Below, one piece after another: positions 8,683-17,021 of a stretch of 64,000 nt of DNA. The translations under genes and the position numbers were made by a program. The DNA comes from Burkholderia sp. WAC0059 (lineage in GTDB: Bacteria > Pseudomonadota > Gammaproteobacteria > Burkholderiales > Burkholderiaceae): assembly GCF_002870125.1 (NCBI RefSeq), contig NZ_PNEO01000006.1, positions 1 to 64,000 of the forward strand. Direction: 5' to 3'. The notes under the pieces were generated by a model. That model was not told the DNA's origin. It was given only the letters and a program-made list of their open reading frames with translations, and ran no database searches. Each line of letters starts with the position of its first letter. Position 1 is the first letter of the stretch.

Positions 8683-9009
8683 CTATCTCGTATCGCGATG
8701 TAGAACCCCATCGCAAAAAGTAACTCTGTCGACGGCCAGGGTAGCGTCGGGGCCGCATCCTACGTCGATGTACTGGGAGTCGGCGCTCTGATACTGGTTC
8801 GCGGCGGGTCGCAGCCAGGGACGATTTGCCAACACCGCGGTCTCCGTAGATAAAATGTGCCGCCCGGAGGCGAAGAGCGCCTTCTCTATCCGATCGAGTT
8901 CCTGCTGACGACCAAATAGATGCTCAACACTCTGTATGGGCTGCGAGGCGAAAAGAACTTCGTTCAAGCGCGTCCCGAACAGGTATTTGTCAAACCCGGA
9001 GACGGCCAT
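8683..9009 (-). pseudogene. Truncated, frameshifted P-loop ATPase
   Basis: The frame starts like a known ATPase family: FDKYLFGTRLNEVLFASQ, then EHLFGRQQELDRIEKAL. At about 8852-8858 one base is missing, so the P-loop is read out of frame. The shifted frame restores FIYGDRGVGKSSLA. About 50 bases later an extra C restores the first frame (AANQYQSADSQYIDVGCGPDATL). The homology then ends and the frame stops at 8683, two bases after the HNH gene. The remnant lacks a usable Walker A motif and most of the ATPase domain. It was probably co-transcribed with the DUF2188 gene behind it. Confidence 0.75.
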
Positions 9010-9134
9010 AATTTTGGTTATCGGTTGGCTGTTGCTGGCTTTGAGCCAGGAAATCTCTGTCTATTTGGTTGTTACCGTGCCACCTAGGGGCGATGCAAGG
9101 CGATAAGCGAAGAACTTGGCTCGATGGTCGCGCA

Positions 9135-9353
9135 TTATTCCTTTCGCCACTTGTCCGGGTTCCCGCCGTTCGTGTTACGAACCCGTTCGATATGGATCGC
9201 GGCGTCCGGGTTCAACTGCTTCGCTCGGTCAATTGCCTGCCCTTGGGTTGGCGCGACTGCGCTAGCTCTGTCGGAGCCCGGTTTCCGGACGGCGTAGTCC
9301 CCTTGGGAACGGCGTTCGACGTACAGGTTGTTGCTATCTTTTTTGTTGCTCAT
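9135..9353 (-). CDS. DUF2188-family small protein
   Basis: The 72-residue product (MSNKKDSNNLYVERRSQGDY...) fits the DUF2188 pattern: an N-terminal strand ending in a W/Y-V turn, TQGQAIDRAKQL as the helix, and a C-terminal IHIERVRNTNGG. Members are small proteins of unknown function. I chose ATG 9353 over an in-frame start at 9392 because it matches the usual family start; no strong ribosome-binding site is visible at either. It lies just upstream, in its own direction, of the decayed ATPase, so it is the surviving half of what was probably a two-gene unit. Confidence 0.65.
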   Translation of the reverse strand: MSNKKDSNNLYVERRSQGDYAVRKPGSDRASAVAPTQGQAIDRAKQLNPDAAIHIERVRNTNGGNPDKWRKE

Positions 9354-9758
9354 GACTGAACTCGCGAAAAAGTTTGCACACAGGAAGCACAACCCAAGTT
9401 ACTTCCTAGAATATACTGCATATAGGTGAGAATGGCAAGGGTGGCACTATATATGGTTATTTTTCGATAATTGGGGTTATAACACCGGTCGTCGGGCTCA
9501 GCGGCAAGACTGTCCTGCGCTCGAAGAGCAGAGGCATCGAATCACCGGATTGGGGCGGTTGCCGGCGACCGTGCTGATGGTCTCTCCGTGCCACGTCGAT
9601 CGATAATGAATTCGCAAACCTTGCGTACCCAGTCCTGCCGCCTCGGGACCATATCAATCCCGGTCCGCTTCTGTCCGATAGAGGTGTGGCAGAGTAAAAG
9701 ATTTCTGGATAGCGGCCGTTAAACTTGCAGGTGTACATTTGCTCATTGGCTAACCAAA
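9354..9758. other. 405-bp stretch without a recognisable gene
   Basis: This region separates the DUF2188 gene from the NACHT gene. A 123-codon minus-strand frame (9457-9828) crosses it but has no recognisable motif and runs into the NACHT gene. AT-rich patches around 9405-9430 and 9450-9480 could hold promoters, but I cannot assign one. Confidence 0.5.
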
Positions 9759-12700
9759 ATGAATAGTCCAGATGGTGGGGCAGCGCAACCCGAATCAATA
9801 GTCCCGTTGAATTTCGATGCTCAATCAATACTCGGAGTAGTCGAAAAGCTGTGGACTTCGATTGTTGGCCATCACCCGCTCACCTTGACAAATATCGTCC
9901 TGATTGTCTGGCTGATCATTGGGCTAATTCGGATAATCGCCTCAGCGCTTGGATGGATAAACAAGGCTTTGGCGCAGTGGACCATGTTCGCGGATAACTG
10001 GGGCTTGAGCGCGGGTGAGCAAGGGCCCGCGCGGCGCGAACGACAACATATCTGCGACGTACTCAAGCATCGCATTGAGAGTCTGAATCATGCTGAATCA
10101 TGGAGCAGCATACCCTTTACCGACCTGGAGGCCGAAATTGAGGTCGAGGGTCAGCAATACAATTCCGCGCTCGCCAAGCTGCTGGATAGACCGACTGATG
10201 GTCGGCGTAAAGTCAATCGCCTTGTAAATGCAATTCAGAACAGCAAGGCTAGCCGGATTTTGCTTGTTGGAGAACCGGGAAGTGGTAAGAGCATTGCGCT
10301 GCGAACGCTGGCGATGGATCTCGGCCTGCTGGCAAGAAAGGCCCGTGGCTCGTATGTCATCCCGCTCTATGTCAATCTCCGCGGACTGGAAAAAATTTCG
10401 GACGTGCCTCCGACGGCACAGGGAATCGAAGCGTTTGTGCGGTCCAATGCAGTTGTAGACAGTGTTGCTGCCAAATTTGTGCAGAAGCATTGGGATGAGT
10501 ATCTCCGAGACGGGAAGTGGTGTTTCCTGCTCGACTCCTTTGACGAAATTCCCGCCGTTTTGCATGAGGGCAACGGGTCAAAGGTTGTTCGGCAGTATGC
10601 CGAGGCGATCCAGGCATTTGCAGACGTCACTGGGCGTTGTCGCGTCATGGTGGCATCACGTGAATACAAGGCTCCGCCACTGGAAAAATGGACGCGCTTT
10701 CACGTCCTTCCGCTTTCAACCGAGCGTCAGGAGAGAATGATCGCCCAGTCGCTGGCGAATCGGGAGAGTCGTCGCGCGGTGAGAAGTTATATTGCGGAAC
10801 GGGGCGGCGATGCTTTCAGAAATCCGATGTTCCTTGCTCTGTTGTGCGCCGACATCACAGCGGAAGGGCAACTTCCACGCAATGATCTTGACTTGCTTAA
10901 TCGACATCTTGAGAACCTGACATCGGATGGGAGCGAACTGCCGGGCGTGGATGTTTCGTCCGGGGAAGCCCTCGACATGGCCCGGCACGTTGCGCGTGTA
11001 CTTGCGGTCAACAGGGAGCTCGGACTTGCTCCGTCGGTTCAGCAGTTAAGTCATCACCTCCGCGAAACCTTCATCGACGAAGACCGGATTCGCCAATTGC
11101 TCGATGCGCTGGTATTTATGAAGGTTTTGCGAACTGACACGTGGCTAAGCAGCAAAGAGACTTCCCATTTCGCTTTCGTACACAGGCGTTACCAAGAGGC
11201 ACTTGTTGTTCAGCAAGTTGCGACCCAGGCGTTGCCTGTCGCAAGCGAGACAATGCTCTGCGACGGACGCTGGAGGGAATATGCGGTTACGCTCTTTCAG
11301 ACACAGCCGGCCTGCATCATTCAGCCTTATCTGGATGACGCGATTAAGCGACTCCCAGTGCTTGCTGCTGAAGTCACAACCGTCGCTAGTAGTTTCGGTG
11401 GAGAAAAGTTCGAGTACTTTGCTCTGGAAGATTCGACATACGCGCACGTGCTGAAACTGCTTCAAGACGGATTGCGCAACCGACATGACATACGTCCCGA
11501 TGCGCTGTCGTTGGTCGTCGAGGAAACACTAGACCCGTTTTGGTCGAGCGGGGATCTCGTGAACCAGCATACAGCACTGAGACTCTACGGTCTTGCCAGC
11601 GCAGCACAAATAGAACGTAAGACATCCGAAGTGATACAGGAGCCCTCGGAACTTGAGCACCGGATTGCCTTTGAGAATCTGAGCTATCTCGGGAACCTTT
11701 CTTCTGACCTTGCTGCGTGGGTCAGACTCTCACTTGCCAACCAGATACTGGATGCGAGGAAACTCGCAGATCTTTGGCGCATCGAGGCAGTTGTTGCTCG
11801 TCTCCCATCGTCCATAGGCGCTGAGAATATTTGGAAACGGTGCAGGCGGCTACGACGTCCGATAGTCTTGGCGTACTTGGTTGTTAAACCTTTGGTACCA
11901 ATCGCTGGGCTGTTTGTGAAGTCTCTCGGCTTGATCGGTCAACCGGCGCCGGCCATGCGGCGGGCGGCGCACCCGAACGGAAAATCTATCAACCGAAGCA
12001 TATTTTCTTTTGTGATGCTGCTGTTGTGGGCGGGTTTGGCTTTGGCCTCGCTGACAGTCGTCCTCAGCTATTTTGCGAAAATCAGGGTTGGCCTATTTCT
12101 ATGGGCGTCGCTTGCCTTGGCGTGGACGTATGCGATTCGCACCAGCATCTGCTACATGCTGCGGAACACGCCAACGAGATTGACGCCCGAAACGATATTG
12201 GGCGCGGCCAGGCATTGGTACAAGACCCGACGACCGCGGTACGGTGCAATGCTTCGATCGGCCGCAAAGATAGCGCTCGTGATCGTGGGACTTATTGGGA
12301 TAATCGGATCGGGGCTATATGGGCTGAGTCGATGGACAGGAATACCACTGCCGGTGATATTCATGGCCCTATACGGCATAAGTGTTTTGAGCGTCCTTGT
12401 TGCTATTCCCGTTGGTATGCTGAAGAAGCGAGCTAGTTTCAATACCCTTCGTCGTCGCCGCGCCGAACTAAAGCAAATCGGCCGCTGTGAGAGCGATGTG
12501 CTGGTGGAAGCTCGCGGTCCGCTAGAAGTTCGTTGGTGGTTGTCGTCTGCACGTGAGGAACTGCTGTCCAAGGAGGTGGTTCGCCGCTCGTTTATTTCGT
12601 GGATCGTCCGCCAACCCGTTGATACGGGCTGGCGGAGCGGCGCAAAGCAGGAAAATCTGAGGCGGCTAGCGTGGGATGAGATCGAAGAAGTCGTGTCGAC

Positions 12701-12782
12701 GGCATATCTGAAATGGCAAATCGTAGATGACCTTGCGGCTGCCGAACCAGACGGTCCTAAAGAAGCGATTATTGTGGACTAG
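9759..12782 (+). CDS. Membrane-anchored NACHT-domain STAND NTPase
   Basis: The 1007-residue product has one N-terminal transmembrane helix (about 44-63). The NACHT NTPase follows, with Walker A GEPGSGKS at 171-178 and an extended Walker B FLLDSFDEI at 256-264, whose DxxDE pattern is diagnostic of NACHT. A long helical region comes next, then four predicted transmembrane segments near 748-770, 776-796, 833-855 and 862-886. Bacterial NACHT proteins are antiphage sensors related to animal NLRs. Here the C-terminal membrane block may be the effector or an anchor; this is inference. No leucine-rich or TPR repeats are obvious. It is a single gene, followed about 400 bp later by a strong terminator. 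Confidence 0.85.
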   Translation: MNSPDGGAAQPESIVPLNFDAQSILGVVEKLWTSIVGHHPLTLTNIVLIVWLIIGLIRIIASALGWINKALAQWTMFADNWGLSAGEQGPARRERQHICDVLKHRIESLNHAESWSSIPFTDLEAEIEVEGQQYNSALAKLLDRPTDGRRKVNRLVNAIQNSKASRILLVGEPGSGKSIALRTLAMDLGLLARKARGSYVIPLYVNLRGLEKISDVPPTAQGIEAFVRSNAVVDSVAAKFVQKHWDEYLRDGKWCFLLDSFDEIPAVLHEGNGSKVVRQYAEAIQAFADVTGRCRVMVASREYKAPPLEKWTRFHVLPLSTERQERMIAQSLANRESRRAVRSYIAERGGDAFRNPMFLALLCADITAEGQLPRNDLDLLNRHLENLTSDGSELPGVDVSSGEALDMARHVARVLAVNRELGLAPSVQQLSHHLRETFIDEDRIRQLLDALVFMKVLRTDTWLSSKETSHFAFVHRRYQEALVVQQVATQALPVASETMLCDGRWREYAVTLFQTQPACIIQPYLDDAIKRLPVLAAEVTTVASSFGGEKFEYFALEDSTYAHVLKLLQDGLRNRHDIRPDALSLVVEETLDPFWSSGDLVNQHTALRLYGLASAAQIERKTSEVIQEPSELEHRIAFENLSYLGNLSSDLAAWVRLSLANQILDARKLADLWRIEAVVARLPSSIGAENIWKRCRRLRRPIVLAYLVVKPLVPIAGLFVKSLGLIGQPAPAMRRAAHPNGKSINRSIFSFVMLLLWAGLALASLTVVLSYFAKIRVGLFLWASLALAWTYAIRTSICYMLRNTPTRLTPETILGAARHWYKTRRPRYGAMLRSAAKIALVIVGLIGIIGSGLYGLSRWTGIPLPVIFMALYGISVLSVLVAIPVGMLKKRASFNTLRRRRAELKQIGRCESDVLVEARGPLEVRWWLSSAREELLSKEVVRRSFISWIVRQPVDTGWRSGAKQENLRRLAWDEIEEVVSTAYLKWQIVDDLAAAEPDGPKEAIIVD

Positions 12783-12825
12783 GCTGCAATACTGGCCCAG
12801 CAACACGAAATTCTTACCCAGGAAG

Positions 12826-13149
12826 TTAGAAGGGGAGCGTGTTGCGAGCCTCGCCCGGTTGAATCTCGGCGACAAATTTCCGCGAGGCGGAACTGGGTTG
12901 CTGGGTATACGCCGTCACGCACTGATCTGCGCTCGTACTTACACCAAGCGCAGATTGCGGACGCGAACGTGCAATGTATCGCCGTAGTCCAGTGGGGATG
13001 CCAGCTGACATCGTGGCTTCAACCTGATCGGCCGTTGCGCCACGTCGTTCGAGGGCAGAGAGGCCTTCATCGGTGAGGTTTGATGGGGTCGAGAAATTTG
13101 CTTGTGACGCGGGGTTCGACTCCCAGTCCGGACCCGATTCGGCACCCAC
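12826..13149 (-). CDS. Hypothetical protein, doubtful
   Basis: A 107-codon frame starts at GTG 13149 with a GGAGAG six bases upstream. The middle (NLTDEGLSALERRGATADQV) looks protein-like. The first residues, however, are antisense to a tRNA-like GGTTCGACTCC string, which often creates spurious frames. No domain is recognised. Together with the terminator and repeats to its right, it is all that can be described in the 657 bases between the NACHT gene and the integrase remnant. Confidence 0.28.
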   Translation of the reverse strand: MGAESGPDWESNPASQANFSTPSNLTDEGLSALERRGATADQVEATMSAGIPTGLRRYIARSRPQSALGVSTSADQCVTAYTQQPSSASRKFVAEIQPGEARNTLPF

Positions 13150-13185
13150 GATTCACTCTCCAGAGAGTGGATCGCCTCGACGCCG

Positions 13186-13216
13186 GAAAAATTGCCTGCT
13201 ACTCAGGCAGTTTTTC
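13186..13216. terminator. Bidirectional rho-independent terminator
   Basis: A 13-bp stem (13186-13198 with 13204-13216, one G-T wobble) closes a 5-base loop (CTACT). The core is TTGCCTG/CAGGCAG, and runs of A on the left and T on the right let it work in both directions. Upstream on the plus strand is the NACHT gene; on the minus strand it lies past the integrase remnant. Confidence 0.75.
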
Positions 13217-13220
13217 GTTT

Positions 13221-13351
13221 GGTCGATTTATGCTTTATTCGCGTCCGATTGGCCAATTTATGTTTTCCTGAGGCAGCTCCTTGCGGCATAACTGCCTGCG
13301 TAGCGGACATCTTATGCTTTACTCCGAGGACGGATTATGATCAACGGCACA
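13221..13351 (+). repeat. Left array of degenerate TTATGCTTTA repeats (transposon-end-like)
   Basis: Degenerate copies of a unit like CGGACAANTTATGCTTTA lie in the same orientation at 13221-13239, 13251-13268, 13304-13323 and 13331-13351. The last copy changes to TTATGATCAACGGCACA. The same unit and the same terminal AACGGCACA recur at 31909-32042. Read on the minus strand, the outer end is TGTGCCGTT, as in transposon ends with multiple transposase-binding sites. No matching transposase is in the window. Confidence 0.65.
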
Positions 13352-13439
13352 GGTTAGGCGTGATGTCACAGGCCTTTCCTGCTCTGTGTCACAAAAATCC
13401 GCCTCCCTGTGTGCCCAAAGTGTGCCCATTTTTTGCGGG

Positions 13440-13860
13440 TCATACAACGGCCAGCGTCACGCCGTGGGCGGTGTCGACGCGATCGAGCGGCACCGCGTCG
13501 GCGTGCACGCTGAGATGTTCCGGCGCGAGATGCGCGTACCGCAGGACCATCTCGTAGCTTGCCCAACCACCCAACTCCATCAGCCGGTTAAGCGGCGTGC
13601 CGCCCTGCACGTGCCAGCTCGCCCACGTGTGACGCACGTCGTGGAAGCGGAAATGCCGGATGCCAACCCGCTTGCATGCGGCATTCCATTGCTTGCTGTC
13701 GAAGTACGGATCCGCCTCACCATCGCGCGTGAAAACGCGAGTCGGATGCTTGCCCATATCTGCCAGCGTACCGTGGCTATTGCATCGGCATTCAGCGGCA
13801 CGCCGATCGGCTTGCGTGCCTTTGCCTGGTCCGCATGGACCCATGTGCTCTGCAACGGAA
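13440..13860 (-). pseudogene. Tyrosine integrase remnant, N-terminally truncated and frameshifted
   Basis: The C-terminal catalytic part reads [18 protein letters not shown], then [21 protein letters not shown], giving the R..H-x-x-R ... H/W ... Y signature of phage-type integrases. Upstream, the matching sequence ([20 protein letters not shown]) is in another frame, so a frameshift lies near 13750-13760. Nothing of the N-terminal arm-binding and core-binding domains is seen. It lies 88 bp past the left repeat array. It is a relic of an earlier integrative element and should be inactive. Confidence 0.75.
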
Positions 13861-13970
13861 GGAGAATGACGGTGATCAGTAATTAATGCAGCTGCCGTTG
13901 TTTTGAAGCGGTAGGTTGAACTTCGGTTTTCACTGACGACCATAGTCGACTCAGCAGGGTGTATTTACAA

Positions 13971-16703
13971 CTAAATGTCCGTCTGCTCGCTTGAGGGTGA
14001 AGAGGGCGATTCGACAGGTTTTATGACTTGAGCAAGCAAGTTTCGAACAACATCTGCACCTTGCCCGATGAGTAGGCTCAACTCTGACGAGTCGAGGTTT
14101 CCATATAATTCCATCCTTGCGGCACTGAGAAAGTCCGCATCGTCACATAACCCAGATATAATCATTTCAAGTATTTCGTTCGATCCAGAGGAGATCGATG
14201 CGATAATTGGAAGGACGTCATATATTTTTGTTCGAGCAATGAATTCTGCGCTGACCTTGGCAGCGATGCTTGAAGTCGAGGACATTCCCTTAAATAGACC
14301 TGCGATACTGTTTGTAAACATTAAGGCAATGCTTTTATTGGGAAAATTTTTTGTGAGACCATCCTGCGTCCAGATATAAAGCAACGAAAGGCGAATGAAA
14401 TTTTCGTCAAGGATGATGGATCCTCCTTTGGGATCGTTCATGCTCCATGAAACGAATTTACCTTCGTTTGCCAATTCTTTCAGGAAGGGTCTTGTGTACT
14501 CGTTCGATACCTCTAGGAGGTAGGTCAGGCAAACTATTATTTCGGATCGAGGTAAGTCGGCTCGTGTGCGAATGATCGCGCCGATCTTCCTTGTTACGAG
14601 ATCGAAAAAACCGGAGCCTCTTGCTCGCAATCCCTGTTGTAGAACTGTTCCTGCACGGTTGTCGATGTGCATCGGCAACGATTCACTCGCAATCCAGTCG
14701 GCGAGCTTGTCGTCATCTGTTGAAATATCGATCATATCCAGTATGAAGCCCGGAGATGTGTCCGCTTCCAGTCCCGCACAGATAATCGCCCAGCGTTCAA
14801 TGGGGGCCGGCAATAAAATACGTTGACCGGCCATAATATCGATGCACGCGTGTACCTCCTCGACAGAGAGTAGCTCTACAAGGGATCTTGTCCAGTTGTC
14901 CCACGCGGCAGCGGCAATAGAACTGTTCGCTTCAGGAATTGCGGAAATTTGGTGCAGAAGACGGTTTACTGTAGGTGCGGCGACGGTGCTGTCATTCGTC
15001 AGCTTGAGATAGGCACTTACGCCGTCAGCTATGCTAGGGTTAGATAGATCGAGAGACTGGAGGCGCTTCATGATCTCGTCGATTCTTGGACGAATATGGG
15101 CCAGGAAGTTCGTCGGGATGCCATCGGAGAGTTCAGAATCGGTGAACATGGCCAACGCACGTAAAAACGCAAAGAAGATCACCTGTTCTCTCTGCGCCTC
15201 CTCAGTCGACTGAGACATCCTGGAGAAGCGCTCGATTAAATGACGATCAAGAATGTCCTGCGCGGCCGGGGTGGCATGGAGAATCTTGGAAAGTTCGTCC
15301 GGGCTACCCATTTCTAGGGCTCTGGTTAGATTCGGCATAATCAGCAAATATAGCGAATCCGCCGACTTTTCCGCGTGAAGGAACAAAGTCGCGAAATCCT
15401 GTTCTATGGCTGGCGAGTAGAGTACATTGGCCAACTCCACAGGTACCTGCCATGGCTGGGTTCTCGTCAAGTCCCGAGACAGGATGTACGCAGCCAGCGT
15501 AGATAACGGCATATCGCCTTGTCGCTCTGTAAAAAGAGCGACGAGTTCGTTCACGAATACGATCAGCTTTCTGGGTGTCGGTGCAGCACCAGCTGTAATA
15601 GAGTGCAGCAGTCGTGCAATGACCTCGTAGCTGCCATCTACGTCCGCACCGAAACAGTCTTCAAGCTTTTGGGCCAGAAAATCTTTCCACGACCGCAACA
15701 TGGGGAGTGGTAGTGACATGCGTACCTGAAAGACTTTTTCGAGTATATTGGTACTGCCTTGGGCCGGATTTGCCTCGTTTGTGCTGGCGAGCTTCGAGAA
15801 ATGACTTTCGTTGGCAATGGGAACGAGTAGCCATAGTCGTTTGAACCATTTGCTTTCACGAAATACGGGGTTGTCGAGGAATGACCGGAGCAGCGTCCAG
15901 ACTTGCTTTGCCTCATCAAACTCTATGCGATCCAGATTATCAACGACGATGACGAGTTTGCGTTTTGGATGCTCACGGGGATTCAGCACGTCCATCATCA
16001 ATCGTTCGAATTCCTCCTGAAATTCAATAGAGGTTGGTTCTGGGTCAGTCAACGTCTCGGTCGTCTCATCCAGCGTGGATCTGGTCAGCAGAACACGAAG
16101 GTCCGGCGCGCTCGCGCCTAAAACGAGTGAGAATAAGACAGCTGCACTTAATCCGATTAACCACCATAACTGAGGAGTTGGCAAATCCTGAAGCATCTTC
16201 GCCAGTAAGCTGTATGCTGCGGGAGCAAGCAGTGCGCACGTCACGCCGAGCGCCAATACGAGGCGCGAACGCCATGTAAGTTGTGGCCATGATAATTTGG
16301 TGACACGCCTACTTTTTCCTGCCATTGTCACGAGTTTCTGTTTCCAGTTCCGCTCGGAATCAGACTCTGGCCGAATCCATCCGCATGCAAGAAGATCCTT
16401 GACAAGGCTTTCGAAGAATGCGCGTCGTAGGCCATCGCCGGAGTGAACCCACACGTCATAGACAAACATCCAGGTAGCGGGATTCTTCTCGTGCTGTGGC
16501 GTTTGATCCTTGGACAAAAGCCTCTTGAGGATTTGTATAACCGTCGACTTGCCGGTACCCCAATCACCGTCAAGTCGGATGCTCTTGCCCCCTTCCGACG
16601 TGTCAATCAACGCGGCAAGTGCGGTCGCGATCCTCTCATGCGTGCCGAGCGAATCTTCAGTCGCTGGTTCATCGGAAAGTAGCTTGGGCTGCCGGAATGT
16701 CAT
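13971..16703 (-). CDS. KAP-family P-loop NTPase with two transmembrane helices
   Basis: The 910-residue product has Walker A GDWGTGKST at 46-54 and Walker B LVIVVDNLDRI at 250-260. Between them are two transmembrane helices (about 147-168 and 179-199), the inserted-membrane layout that defines KAP NTPases. The C-terminal 600 residues are helical and unrecognised. Bacterial KAP proteins are common in defence islands, where they act as membrane-attached STAND-like ATPases. ATG 16703 was preferred; a TTG at 16712 is in frame. The GC content and codon use are lower than in the core genes to the right. It is divergent from the RloC-like gene. Confidence 0.85.
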   Translation of the reverse strand: MTFRQPKLLSDEPATEDSLGTHERIATALAALIDTSEGGKSIRLDGDWGTGKSTVIQILKRLLSKDQTPQHEKNPATWMFVYDVWVHSGDGLRRAFFESLVKDLLACGWIRPESDSERNWKQKLVTMAGKSRRVTKLSWPQLTWRSRLVLALGVTCALLAPAAYSLLAKMLQDLPTPQLWWLIGLSAAVLFSLVLGASAPDLRVLLTRSTLDETTETLTDPEPTSIEFQEEFERLMMDVLNPREHPKRKLVIVVDNLDRIEFDEAKQVWTLLRSFLDNPVFRESKWFKRLWLLVPIANESHFSKLASTNEANPAQGSTNILEKVFQVRMSLPLPMLRSWKDFLAQKLEDCFGADVDGSYEVIARLLHSITAGAAPTPRKLIVFVNELVALFTERQGDMPLSTLAAYILSRDLTRTQPWQVPVELANVLYSPAIEQDFATLFLHAEKSADSLYLLIMPNLTRALEMGSPDELSKILHATPAAQDILDRHLIERFSRMSQSTEEAQREQVIFFAFLRALAMFTDSELSDGIPTNFLAHIRPRIDEIMKRLQSLDLSNPSIADGVSAYLKLTNDSTVAAPTVNRLLHQISAIPEANSSIAAAAWDNWTRSLVELLSVEEVHACIDIMAGQRILLPAPIERWAIICAGLEADTSPGFILDMIDISTDDDKLADWIASESLPMHIDNRAGTVLQQGLRARGSGFFDLVTRKIGAIIRTRADLPRSEIIVCLTYLLEVSNEYTRPFLKELANEGKFVSWSMNDPKGGSIILDENFIRLSLLYIWTQDGLTKNFPNKSIALMFTNSIAGLFKGMSSTSSIAAKVSAEFIARTKIYDVLPIIASISSGSNEILEMIISGLCDDADFLSAARMELYGNLDSSELSLLIGQGADVVRNLLAQVIKPVESPSSPSSEQTDI

Positions 16704-17021
16704 CTGAGTCAAATTATTTTGAGATTGATCGCAAGTTTCTGCACGAAACAGCCTGTATAAATCTGCTCACACTGTGTCGCCCCGCAGGGTTTTGTAGTAT
16801 CGGCCAATTTTACCAAGTGCGGTAATATTTGCTGCGACGAGCCGAACGTATCTAGTACTGGGCCAGGTAATGCGTATCGAGTAAGCTAGTTCGGAAGCTG
16901 CTTTGACAGTGGTAACTAGGCTCCCCCAACGGGCGTCGTAGCACCGGGTGGCGGAGTGGATTTGAACAAGGAAGTAAAAGAAACAGAGTCGTTGAGAGAC
17001 AGATTTATCTGCGGGGTAGTG
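16704..17021. other. 318-bp divergent intergenic region
   Basis: This AT-rich spacer lies between the KAP and RloC-like genes and must hold both promoters. A TTGACA at 16903-16908 could be a -35 for the plus strand, but no good -10 follows at 17 bp. No inverted-repeat operator was recognised. The plus-strand frame is open from a GTG at 16956. Confidence 0.5.

Noticed and set aside
9457..9828. 123-codon minus-strand frame before the NACHT gene
   Set aside because: It has no recognisable motif or good start, and its 5' end lies inside the NACHT gene on the other strand.
13105..13150. tRNA-like 3' end (GGGGTTCGACTCCC and a later CCCA)
   Set aside because: The T-stem does not pair over five bases, and no anticodon or D arm is found upstream. 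At most it is a degraded att or tRNA relic.
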